Below, piece after piece: positions 46,272 through 58,200 of a stretch of DNA of 64,000 nt (the first letter of the stretch is position 1; the number at the start of each line of letters is the position of its first letter). This stretch comes from Sesamum alatum. Its lineage: Eukaryota > Streptophyta > Magnoliopsida > Lamiales > Pedaliaceae. The stretch is taken from contig JACGWO010000003.1 in assembly GCA_034509735.1 (NCBI GenBank), forward strand, positions 42,950,873 to 43,014,872, written 5' to 3'. Below the pieces are notes generated by a model. It was not told the origin of the DNA. It ran no database searches and saw only the letters and a program-made list of their open reading frames with translations. The translations under genes and the position numbers were made by a program.

Positions 46272-49200
46272 ATGGCTAAAAATTGTGCATCCGGGATTTT
46301 AGCAGCTGCAGCTTATGCAGCTTTCGGTGTTGATCATGCTTATGCACAGGGCCCATTTAATTTTGCGCCATTCTCTAGTTCGTCCCCCGCGGCTTCGAAG
46401 ACTCCGCAGCCGGCTCCGGAGGCCGCTAAGTCGCCAGCTCAGCCGGCGGAACCAGAGTTAACACGGGTTCGTAATGATAATCCCAGGACGACTTCTGCTG
46501 GGTTCGACCCCGAGGCATTGGAGAGGGGTGCCAAGGCGTTGAAAGAGATTACTAGCTCTTCACATGCTAAAAAGGTTTTGACAAAAACGGCTTCTTTTTA
46601 GTATTATTGTATCTTGAATCCCTGGTTTTCTGTTGAAAGATTGAATCTTGATGTGTCTTGGGGATGTTTTATCCATTCTTTCCCAATTTTAACAACATAT
46701 GGTTTGTGGATAATTATACGGGTTGTTGAGAGAAATTTTACATATTTATGGTGGAAATATGAGGATCATGGAAGATGATGTTATTATCTTGGGGCATTAT
46801 TCTTTTGTCGTTGGAGAAATTCGGGTTTATCTATCTTTTTCTTTTTTACATGTCAATTTTTTTTTGGTATCTCCACACTGTATATTTATTAGACGAGCAT
46901 TTCTGTTCTAGGTATTTGAAGTGATGAAAAAGCAAGAAGAAACAAGGCAGCAAGAATTAACCTCAAAAGCTGCAGAGTTCAAGGCATTGCAAGCTCAAGC
47001 TGAAACTGTAAGCTTTTTCTATTCCCCCGCCGTGTCCAGTGTTCTGACTAATGTTGGTTGTTTCAATAAATTGAGTAGATGTAGGATTATCAATGGATAT
47101 TCACTACTCCGCGCTAGTTGGGTGATTGTGTCACCTTCTTTTACAAGATCATTGTTTTTGTTATTGCGAGGCTCTCTTTGAAAGCTTCTGTATCTCCCTC
47201 CACTTGATTTTCATTTTTAAGAAATTATGTATAATGGCGGATTGTTGTTGTTCGCCTTCTCTCAATCTAAACTGTTATAGAATAGGAATAAGGTATTCGG
47301 TCTAATCACTAACACTGTCATTCATCAAGAAACATGCCATTTTTAAAATGCATACTCCTAGTCCTCGAATGTGATCTCATTGTCTGTGTTGTTTGTGTTC
47401 GGGGATGAGTATGTGATTTTGGATGGATATTTGGGTGAGTCCTGTTTAGTATGAGCTGTATTTAGATAGCAAACACTCTACGTGAAACTGTGTAGCTGTT
47501 ACCACACTATATGTGATTTGATGAGGCATTTGAAAACATTGGTCTAATCCTTTCCAATTCTAAGATTTAGAGACATTGTGAGAGTTCTCCTAAACTGACT
47601 AGACCTTCATTAAAGATGACATCTTTTGTGCATGTAAAAATAGTATGCCTTTGTCTTCCATATCAAGCAATGCAAAAGTGGTGTTTTGGTTTTGGCAGGA
47701 GAGACAAAGGGTGGTATATGACGAACAGAAAAAGCTTGCTCAGCAACAGGCACAAATAAAATCCCAGATGGCTAGGTATGAAGATGAATTGGCAAGGAAA
47801 AGGATGCAGGTAAGTGATCATTTGGAGCATATGGCGTGTATCAGGAGTTCTAGTGTTATAGCAAGTATAATCTTGAGTTCTTGCAGGCAGAGAATGAACA
47901 TCAAAGAGCAAGAAATCAAGAGCTCGTCAAAATGCAAGAGGAATCATCTATGAGGCAAGAGGCTGCTAGACGAGCAACCGAGGAACAAATTCAAGCACAA
48001 CGTCGCCAAACTGAAAGAGAGAAGGCCGAGATAGAACGTGAAACTATCAGGGTGAGGGCTCTGGCAGAAGCAGAGGGAAGAGCCCATGAAGCCAAGCTTG
48101 CTGAGGATGTTAATAGACGGATGCTAGTTGAACGTGCGAATGCGGAGCGGGAGAAATGGGTTGCTGCAATCAACACAACTTTTGATCACATTGGAGGTTT
48201 TTTTCCTCAAATATTTCTCTTTTGAAACATAACTTTATCAGTTAAAATGCTATAATGTGAAACCCAAGGTTTGCGGTGATATCAGATAATTCTTTCTGTT
48301 TGCTATGGACCTTTGTTACATGCCTCATCTTCTATTCATCTCGCTGAGTTTCTACTAATAGACTTAATTTCAATAAGATTTTCGCTTTTGGTTATTCTGC
48401 TGATATAAAGGATTATCTTTTAGCGTTTTAGTGTTACAATCATGGTGTTATTTGTCCTCAATTCATATACACTACCAATATCTGTTGAAAGTATAGGCCT
48501 AGAATTGGTTAATTCTACATTTATGCAAATACTGCAGAGCAGCCAATCATTATAGTCCATTGAAATTTACAGCCTTAAGATTTTGCATCTTGTTCTCAGT
48601 CAACATTTTAATAGATTTATGGTGGCTTAATCTTTTAACCAACATTTGGCCCCTCATCTTGCCTCCTCAACTGACTGTTCCATCATATGCAGGGGGACTG
48701 CGGGCAATTTTAACTGATCAAAATAAGTTGGTTGTAGCTGTGGGAGGCGTAACGGCTCTTGCAGCAGGGGTCTACACTACAAGGTACGGGCACATAGACT
48801 TCTTTTAGCATGTTGATGGTTTGTACATAATCTTAGTCAATCGAAATGGGCCATCCATGTCCATAATATGCTAATAAGTTGCGTTTCTGTCCTTGAGAGC
48901 GTGTCTGCTATAGAACTTGTATCTCGACCTTGATTTGGAAGTGATGGCTCTTACTATATTCCGTACTATTATCACCTAATACAAATGTTCCTTTCGGACT
49001 TACAGAGAAGGTGCTAGGGTAATTTGGAGTTACGTGGACCGCATTCTAGGACAACCATCTCTCATCAGAGAATCTTCCCGAGGGAAATACCCATGGTCTG
49101 GCTTGTTTTCACGGGCCATGAGCAGTGTCTCACGTGGTGTAAATAGAAGTTCTGGCTTGCAAAAAGGGAATGGGTTTGGTGATGTTATTTTACACCCTTC

Positions 49201-50692
49201 TCTTCAGAAACGGATCGAACAGTTGGCAAATGCAACAGCAAATACAAAAGCTCATCAGGCACCATTTAGAAACATGCTTTTCTATGGGCCACCAGGGACG
49301 GGGAAAACGATGGCTGCTAGGGAGCTTGCCCGTAAATCTGTAAGATATCATGATCTCTCCTGCTTGTGGAACTAGTATTTGACAGTTGGTTAAAATTTTC
49401 TGAATGCTTGCATTAAATTGCTCATAATTACCAAAAGGAAGTATTCAGGAAATCCAACAATGTTGTTGGAAGTTAGCTTCGCAAATCTGTGAGAATTGAT
49501 ATTTGAAGGGTCCTGTGGTTTGCCCTTTTTCGTAAGTTTCAGTTTTAAAGAGGGGCCAAAAGAGAATCAACCATAGGGGCTCGATTTTATGCTTCTGGGT
49601 TCTGACCATGTGAACATCTCATATCATCTGTTTGCTTATAGGGCCTTGATTATGCACTGATGACTGGAGGAGATGTTGCGCCACTGGGCTCTCAGGCTGT
49701 TACGAAGATACACCAATTGTTTGATTGGGCTAAGAAGTCCAACAAGGGTTTGTTACTTTTCATTGATGAAGCAGATGCATTCTTGTGCGAGTAAGTAAAT
49801 CTCCCTGAAAAAACTTTCATATTCTCTAAGCATTTCTCTTTAACCTTCATTTATCCTGAAAAATAGAAAAGCAGAATTCAATGCAGCTATCTCTGCTTGC
49901 CAGACACTGTATGGCAAATGTCCTTTTTCATTTTGATGAATAATTTGGAAAATGTTCTTACTGGACTCTAATTGTGATAAATGAGTTGTTGTCTGAATCT
50001 GTAACTCATTAAATATCTATCCCCGACTCCAAGAAAAACACATGGATACCTATCTTCCTTTCCACTTACCGAAAGATTAATTTGTCTGAAGAGTTGGAGG
50101 AGTTTGCCCTGCTTTTACAGAGCTTTCTATGGATGACACCATATTTACTAAGTTACATCTTCATATTCTATATTACAGGCGGAATAAAACGTATATGAGT
50201 GAGGCTCAAAGAAGTGCACTCAATGCACTGCTATTTCGCACGGGTGATCAGTCGAAGGATATAGTTCTTGCTCTTGCCACAAACCGACCTGGAGATCTTG
50301 ATTCAGCTGTGGCGGATCGAATTGATGAAGTTCTCGAATTTCCTTTGCCTGGTGAAGATGAACGCTTCAAGCTGCTGAAACTTTATCTGGACAAGTACAT
50401 AGCACAAGCTGGAGCCAGAAAACCAGGCATCTTTTCACATTTGTTTCAGAAGCAGCAGAAGAAGATAGAGATCAGGGGTTTGACTGATGATATTATTAAG
50501 GAAGCTGCAGCAAAGACTGAGGGATTTTCTGGAAGAGAGATAGCAAAGCTAATGGCAAGCGTTCAAGCAGCAGTATACGGTAGTGAGAACTGCGTGCTAG
50601 ATCCAACTCTGTTCCGAGAAGTGGTAGATTATAAAGTTGCAGAGCATCAACAGAGAAAGAAGCTTGCGGAATCTGAAGGGGGAGCTTCTTAA
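46272..50692 (+). CDS. ATAD3: ATAD3-type mitochondrial AAA ATPase
   Basis: Eight exons: 46272-46574, 46912-47007, 47699-47809, 47887-48196, 48693-48783, 49006-49339, 49642-49790, 50179-50692; 1,908 nt, 635 aa. The N-terminal DUF3523/ATAD3 half holds a [11 protein letters not shown] motif, a long Glu/Arg/Gln-rich coiled coil (about 75-265) and a membrane helix at about 284-303 ([18 protein letters not shown]). The AAA module follows: Walker A GPPGTGKT (about 397), Walker [12 protein letters not shown] (about 452) and sensor/Arg-finger block [22 protein letters not shown]3 proteins sit in the inner mitochondrial membrane and influence nucleoid organisation and membrane contacts; plant members are essential. 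All nucleotide-binding residues are present. Corresponds to Arabidopsis At5g16930/At3g03060 by order and sequence. Confidence 0.94.
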
Positions 50693-51186
50693 TGAAGTCC
50701 TTTTTACATTCTTTGCCTCAATGATTTAAACGAATGGGCAATTTCCAACAAGCCCTTTCATGCCCAGATTTTTTCCTTCTGGGGAACATGTAATATTTTT
50801 CCCTCATGAGTTTAGGGGGGTTTTGGTTAGTTTCCATGTCAATGATGATTATTAGTAGTTCCACATTGAAATAATGGCATTTCATTTGTCCTACCGGTTT
50901 CCTCTAGTAACTATTTTCAAGTGAATTGGACTGGTAATAGTTTTGATCGGGGAAGTATCAACATTACACCCTTCAATGAAATCCAGTTTCAGGAAAGACA
51001 TTCTAATTGAAAGATTACCTATTAGTGTATTATAAATGGCACCACTACACGGGGATCAGGCAACTACTTTCAGAATATTTGAAGGAACCTTATTTTAAGG
51101 GGACAAACTGCAGTAGACTGTATGAAAATTACAGCTTAAAACTAAACGGCCAATCTTTTCATCCAACACATCTGCTCATCCACCAC
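50693..51186. other. Convergent 3' region of ATAD3 and NDUFS6
   Basis: Only 494 bp separate the two stop codons, so the 3' UTRs probably abut. No other feature seen. Confidence 0.6.
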
Positions 51187-54100
51187 CTAGTGATGATGGT
51201 CTTGCACATAGCGCAAACCACAATACTTGCAGACAGCAGGGTCCTCCTTGTCAAGGCATATGAACTCAATTGGGTGCCCCAAACTGCAAGCAGAGAGGAA
51301 CAGATATGAAACAGGGAAATGGGTGTGGCAGAATAGTTTCTAGATTGAGTTCAATAGACGTGTTCTAGGAATGCTGCAGCTAGAGTTGGTACTGAAATCA
51401 GTTCTGGAACAATGTACCAGTAGTTGACACTTGATATATTGTGGTGTGAATGTTTCCATCGGTATCGGAAGAATTTGGTAAGATCACATTCAAACTAACC
51501 TCCTTCACAGGCAACGATCCGGCCCTCTACCTTGATAGGTGGAACTTCATTGATCAACTCCATAGGGGACTTTTTACTTGTATCCTATACAACATACACA
51601 GAGCAATAACTAGAATGACGATTCAGGAATCAACCGTGGCAGATGATATAGGACATGAGAAGAGAAGTAGGACTGCATAAATAGATGAGCTAAATCACAT
51701 CCAGAGCAGATAAGAATGGTTCATCAGGTAGAAAATAATTTTTTGTGTCACGAAATAATTCTAGCCGAACTATTGAAGCTTGCGAAGACATTTATTGTAC
51801 AACTCAAAAGACCTCCAGTTAGGAAGTAGCACGGACACTAGAACTGGGTCCCAGTACCATACGCCTGAGAGATGGTTGCAACTAGGAAAAACATACTGAG
51901 TTGAAAATATGGTTAGTCATATTCTCTGAGAGGCATATGCCACTTTTTCCATACCAGACCAGACAGTGTAGGTCAATATTACTTCTCTTATAGACTAACA
52001 AACAGCTGACTATGATTCAAATTAACTGGCCTGGTACTTCTCCTCAAGTTAACCAAATAAATCTAAGAAAAGCTAGACAGTCAATGATACGTTCTGTTCT
52101 CTCCAGTATCTTCAAAGGCGAAATGAGGACATTCATTAAATTCTATGATACTTATAACTTACACATTTTTGCAACTAAGAAGGTTATAGAAATGAAAAAC
52201 ATATAGGTAACAAGAAACATAAATGTCTATATGCAAACTTGTGATATGATATAATATGGATAATCTCATGAATATTATGGGTTGGTTGCAGGAATGGTCC
52301 ATGGCTTTCAAAGAGCACACTGTTCCAGACTTCCTATTACTGGAGGATAATAGCATTTTTTTGCTTTCCACGGTTTGCGAATTCAAATAGTAAAATTTGC
52401 GTTTTCATTGGTGATGCATTTTCTTTTATCATTTCTTGGAAATTTAAATTCTTGCTGACAGCCACAACACCTCTGATTTCTCTCATTTCAGGATTTTCAT
52501 AACTGTTTCACCGACATTATAGTTTGTCTTGTTTGCGACTTTCCTAATTAAAAGAGCACTCACCTCTGAGGGCTATAGGGTTATTTTCCTGATTCCTTGC
52601 GCATGATTATGTCAATTGCCCTAATATGCTCTACAGTTGGAACAATGGAAAGGAAGGCAACATTCCAATTCCGTCTGCAGCCCTTCTCGCAAACAATGGT
52701 AGATAGCCATGAGCAACAGCAAATGCCTGGGGAAAAACATTCACATAATACTTGTGTCCACTGCATGCTTTGCTTTCATGCACTACTCCTACCTAAACCT
52801 CCCTTGCCCTGCCTTCCCTTCGGTATTATGACCGATGATTAGGGAAAAAGAAAGAAAATTTAGGACATTTCTAAGCATGGCTCAAAGTATCCGCCGATAC
52901 ACATCCGGATCGGCCCTTGCTGATCCGAGAAAATCGGACGGCACCAAATATTATCCGAAATTATTATATATCGGCGGTATTATCCGATGTTATCCAATAT
53001 TATAGCTGATACAATGATATTATCGCTCAAATCCGATATTATCAGTGATAATATCAGATAATATCGCCAATACAATTCCTCATAATCACATGGAAATCTA
53101 CACAATTAGAGTAAATGAGCTAGAAAATTGGAGAACTCGAAGATCAAAATGGAAGCTTCTTTCCATGGCTGGAGCTATTTTATCAGCCCGAGGTGCAGAA
53201 ATGTGATGAAAAATCTACTATGTGTTATGTTGAGAAATGGAGAAGATAAGCTTATACAGTGACACGTGGTAACTACTTAGCTTATCTACCAGCCCACCTA
53301 GCTAATAAGTTAAAACCTGCAAGCTCACTAAACTAACTCGAAACTGAAAATTAAGAAAATAAAGAGAAAACGTTGGAACTGGGTTTATAAATAGAAATGC
53401 GATGTATCGTCATCTTCTTTCTCCAATCTGCTTCTATCCTTCTTTAGCTTCTTCATATTGTTTTGCTTGTACATTTTAACAAAAATATAATATAGGCACA
53501 AAATTGGATCATGTTGGCATATTTCAATAAATCAATAACATGGCTCGTGAGTGCAAAATTGGAAGAGGAATTGAGCAAAACACGGAGCATGCATTTACTT
53601 ATTGTCATATCAATAATCTTGCATAAATTATTAACAACTATGTAATAGTATTTTGTGAGTTTATATTTTGTTATTATGTATTAATCCATTAAGTGACTGT
53701 ATTGACGCTTGAATTAATAAATTGTTTGTAATATTAATTAGTAATTTCTGATACTTATACTTAATTTACAATTTTACTAAAATTTTTAGAATTTTTTAAG
53801 CATTGTATAATTATTTGTTTGTATCGCCCGATAAAATCCAGGTACGCGCATCGATGTGTAACACTACCCTCCGATATTATCACCAATACCGCGACTCTAA
53901 ACCATGTTGCTAAGGGTAATAAGCGCTCAAGGGAAGCATAAAGATGACATCTTTTACACTTTAGGTCATCGCTGAAAAGATATAAACAAACACAGAGGCA
54001 GTCTAAGATTTTGCTTAATCTTTAGCACTTTCCCACCATAATAGGGAAAACGAATTTCCAGCAAACAAAATTATACGTAATAGTAAATATTAACAAATAA

Positions 54101-54395
54101 ACGGCAGAATTGTAGGTCATCACAGCTAAATGGCAAAATTTTAGATTTTACATTAAGCAAACCCATCATGTTATAGTTATAATATAATAAAACAATTGAA
54201 AATTTTAGATTAGAAGATTCGATTTCATGCAATGGAGATAAATAATGAAAATACCTGCATCCATTTTTCGGTATGAGAAGTGAGGACTTCACCGCTAACG
54301 ATGCCGCAGAGGCTTCGACAATTGGACGATCGAGTTAGGGATTGCAGGAGGCTAGTGGCGATTGTTAGTCCATTTGTTCGCCGGAATGCCGCCAT
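51187..54395 (-). CDS. NDUFS6: Mitochondrial complex I subunit NDUFS6 (13-kDa, zinc-binding)
   Basis: Three exons are secure on the minus strand: 54395-54255 (47 codons, mitochondrial presequence rich in Arg/Ser/Leu, ending SHTEKWMQ), 51584-51500 (DTSKKSPMELINEVPP...GRIVACEG) and 51283-51187 (LGHPIEFICLDKEDPAVCKY...LRYVQDHHH). The zinc ligands of the zf-CHCC domain (Cys of ACEG, His of GHPIEF, CKYC) are all present. The subunit belongs to the N module/peripheral arm of NADH:ubiquinone oxidoreductase. The phases of exons 2 and last do not join directly: about four to five residues (D-x-N-P-A in Arabidopsis) are missing, so a very short exon must lie between 51284 and 51499 or the splice is non-canonical. 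Intron 1 is 2.67 kb and contains a 1-kb hAT-like insertion. Matches Arabidopsis At3g03070. Confidence 0.88.
52876..53906. mobile_element. hAT-like non-autonomous element in NDUFS6 intron 1
   Basis: Left end CATGGCTCAAAGT and the reverse complement of the right end CATGGTTTAGAGT are inverted repeats. The flanking octamers TTTCTAAG (52868-52875) and TTGCTAAG (53907-53914) differ at one base, fitting the 8-bp hAT target duplication. The subterminal region on the left (52900-53080) is full of short direct and inverted TCCGATATTATC-type repeats, with another copy at the right end, as expected for transposase-binding subterminal repeats. No transposase ORF is visible. Confidence 0.7.
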
Positions 54396-54439
54396 TGCTA
54401 AAGAGTGCACTGCGAGGTGTAGACAAAGAGTTGAATCTC

Positions 54440-54477
<38 letters not shown>

Positions 54478-55254
54478 AGAGAGAGAAAATACAAAGAAAA
54501 GCTAATAATAATAGTGAATGAAATTGTTCAAAAGGAAGAAGAGAAGGTAAATTATAAATAATGCCATTCCTACCACTAAATTTGACTAAATTGTATGAGA
54601 ACCCCAAACAAGCCAATAATGTTCCATTTTTGTCCCTCATTCTTTTGCTCAATGACAAGCTATTTCCTTCCCCAAGGGAAATTCTATCATTAATCGAATT
54701 TGACCGAACCTGAACCAATTATATAACAAATGCAATTCATTCATTATGTGATTGATATACAGCTCAAAAAAAATAACCATGTGATTAATTGGTTTGATCA
54801 AACGTGATTCGCGTAAAAAATTTCTGTTCCCTAGTAGTCTGTCTGTCTTTCTTACAAACACTTCTGCTGGGGAATTATTATCTTCTTTTGTTGGAGTCAG
54901 ACTCAGAGTCAATTTACTACACCTCAACTTTTCCCTTCTGAAAAATTCTAATTCGGATCTGGTTCGGCCAAACCTGAACCAATCATATGACAAATGCACT
55001 AGACTTGCAGTGTGATTGGTGTACAATTCAAGAAAAATGATCAATCACATAGCAAATGTACTACACTTGCTCTATGATTGGTTTAGTTCGAACAAACTTG
55101 ATCCGAACAAAAATTTTCCCTACTCCAATCAATAACAAAACTAAGAATTTGACAAACAAAATATCCATACAATCACAACTTGACTTTCTGCTTTCAAGAA
55201 TTGCATGATACAAAGAATTCTTGAGACATAATACAAAGTAAATATATATGATCA
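54396..55254. other. NDUFS6 promoter / EMB976 3' region with (GA)n
   Basis: A (GA)n run (about 54444-54486) lies 50 bp upstream of the NDUFS6 start; on its sense strand it is (CT)n in the 5' leader. Between about 54660 and 55110 a segment containing accgaacctgaaccaattat and related copies (tgattggt...caattc) is repeated three times imperfectly with about 280- and 90-bp spacing, a diverged noncoding repeat. No gene. Confidence 0.5.
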
Positions 55255-58200
55255 TCATGTGTTTGTTCCCCTTGATCCGACTTTAAGATTACTCAAGAAA
55301 GCTACTCCCAAATTCTTTATAGAGTTTAAAAGCTCTTCCGCCTCTACTTCCTTGCCGGCTGATTTGTAAAGGTGAACAGCAGCACTCAAAATAAACCTGT
55401 CCCGACCCACGGAGCAGCACTCTCTTTCAAAGAAGGAGAGTCCTTCTTCCACATCCCCCAAATCCATATAACCTCTAAGCATTATTCGCTTGGATTCAAC
55501 ATCAGGGTCTAATTCAGCTGACGATATTTTCCTGTATATTCTACCAGCTTCCCCCATTAATCCTGCTTTCGTAAAAGCTAAGAGTAGGAGGTTAAAATGA
55601 GCACACGACACTGAGATTCCTTCCTTCTGCATTAACGTTATCATCTTTTCCGCTTCAGAATATCTCAAGCTTTCAGTATAGGCTCGAATAATGGCAAGGT
55701 AGGTCCGAGAATCAGGTGAGCAACCATTCTTACGCATGCTTACCACAAGTTCTTCGGCTTCATGGTAGAGTCCACCACCAGCAAATACATTGATCATGAT
55801 GTTGTAGCTCACCTGCACATTGTGACAAAAACTAATGTCTCTGACATGCATATATTGAACATCATATTATGTGAAAAAGGATGTTAGGTTGTTCATGTTT
55901 TTATTATTCTACTCTTCTGCTTATATCTAATTCCTCAAAAATTGTATCTCATACTTTGTATATGATGGTTACAGTTGTGCAAGCTATTTTTGTCCCGATT
56001 TGTCAAACATTAGCATGTAGCATTTGGTGCACTCAGCACCCTTTGCAACCCAAATTATGATCGCAGGAGAGCGACTCCTCATTATCGAAATAAAGAATAT
56101 CATACATAGACCTGTATTCATTTGGTAGTCTCCATTAACCTACCAAGCCAGGTTTTATCCCTTCCTCCTGCATTTTACTGAATAGAGCTGATGCTTCAAG
56201 AACTTTGCCTGCACAGTCGAATAGAATGGTATTAAGCATAGTAGAGGAAAAAACTTGAACCACCAGTCCATACTAGAATAGCATCACTCGAACAGAGTTT
56301 ATTTGCTCTTTACGATCTTGTTTGGTTCTTAATTTGGTTGTGGCGAGATCTTTATAAACTTCTTGTTCTTTTCTGTATGTAGAATCTAAAAATCGATAGA
56401 AGTGCTGATTGTCAAAAAAATCTGTTACCAATTAGATCTCTAGAGAAAGATTTCCAACCCATCTTAATATATCGCCATTAATCGATTTATAAGGTCCCGG
56501 TGACCCTCAAGTACGACCTTAGAACATTAATGTATTCATGCATTTGAACAGGCTGAAATGAATCAATATTGAGAGCGAAAGTTCACCAGCTTTTCCATAG
56601 TGGCAAATCATATTAGTGTATGTCTTCTCATCCAACACCCCCGTGCTCTGAGCCATGTTAAACATTTCCACCGCTTTATCCAGGTTTCGTCCTCGTCCAT
56701 AAACACTACAATTTTTTGAATTGCGATGAGATTGATATGCAAAGGATCTCTCTTTTCACAATTAGTTTAAATTTATATCACGCCTTATGAATAAAAATTA
56801 ATGCCTGACCTGATCATGGTGTTATATGTCTGAATGGATGGGGAAACATTCATGGAAACCATGCGCTCGTATATGCCGACAGCAGAACGAAGTTTGCCTG
56901 GGCCACTCAAATGTCAGTATATTCCCCAGATCATATGGCCTATAATTTTCTATGACTTTGAAAAGAGGCAATATCAACCTGCTTCTAACATCGCCTTTAT
57001 GTAAGTGTTGTACGTCACAGTATCAAGCCCCAAATTTTCATGAAAACTATTATGAATGACTTCCTCTGCTTCAGAATATTTACCTGCAAATGGTTGCAAC
57101 AAATCATCAAGTAAAAAATTATCATTTTATACCACTTTAAAACCAGTTCTTCACTTGGTTATAACTACCAAGAAACGTTGGAAATACTTCAGCACTTCAC
57201 TATCTAAACATCCAAACTAAGTTTCATATGATCCAGATAAACCTATTACAATTCTTTCCTAAGAAAGAACTTTCTTTTATCCAATACGAAGACTTAAAAC
57301 TCAAAGGGCATAGATTCCAGAATAATTTGCAGGAATAAATATCAATTTACCCAACAAACCAACATAAAGCCAACAAACTTCCCAACGAACAAGGCCTTTC
57401 TCCATAGTTATGCATCAACTGATAAGGTTGAAAAGGGAAGGAATTAAACACACTCGAACTTTAGAAGAAATCAATGCAGGCTTGCGTATGTCCAGAATTG
57501 CCTTCACAGTGGAGGCCCAAAGTGTAGCCCAATAAATAGTCATAAAGTAGGACTTGGGTTGTTCTGAAAATTTAAAAATGTAAGTTATCCTGCTTCCAAT
57601 TATCATAGCTAGTCATACATTAAGAGGCACTTGGTTCAACAATAAGCAACTAGTAGTAAACAATATCTACAAATTATGTGAGTTGATTAAGGAGTAGAAT
57701 GGTCAGAGTGGAAGTTTATCATAGGCTGCAAAAGAGATGGCCAAGAATCCTTAATAGACGAAAAGATCCCACCTATTCAAAAGCACGGGAAACTAAACAT
57801 CTCTTACCACAGTTCGTCAGAGCTTTCACGAGCATGCTGATAGCAACAGGACCCAACTTGTGTCCTTTCTTAGTCTGCTCTCTATAAAACAAGCACGCAT
57901 CCTCTTCTCTACCACATGTGATATAGGCATCAATCATCGAACTATATATGACGCTCCCATCAATAGCCAAAGCAGCAACTGCAGCGAAGACATCCTGAGC
58001 TTGTTTGAGCTTCTTTTGTTTCGCATATAGGGTAATCATAGATGCCCTAGCAGCATCCTCTAGTCCACAACCAAGTCTTATCATTAGTTCATGAAGATAT
58101 TCAGTAGTCGGCAAGTCACCTGCAAAGACATTCACATTGGCTCTTGACAGAATCCCAGATCAAGATTGTTATAAGCAAAAGGATAATTCTTCTTTACTTA

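Noticed and set aside
54660..55110. Repeated gaacctgaaccaatcatat-type blocks considered as a transposon
   Set aside because: Three imperfect copies exist, but without consistent ends or duplication; described only as a diverged local repeat.
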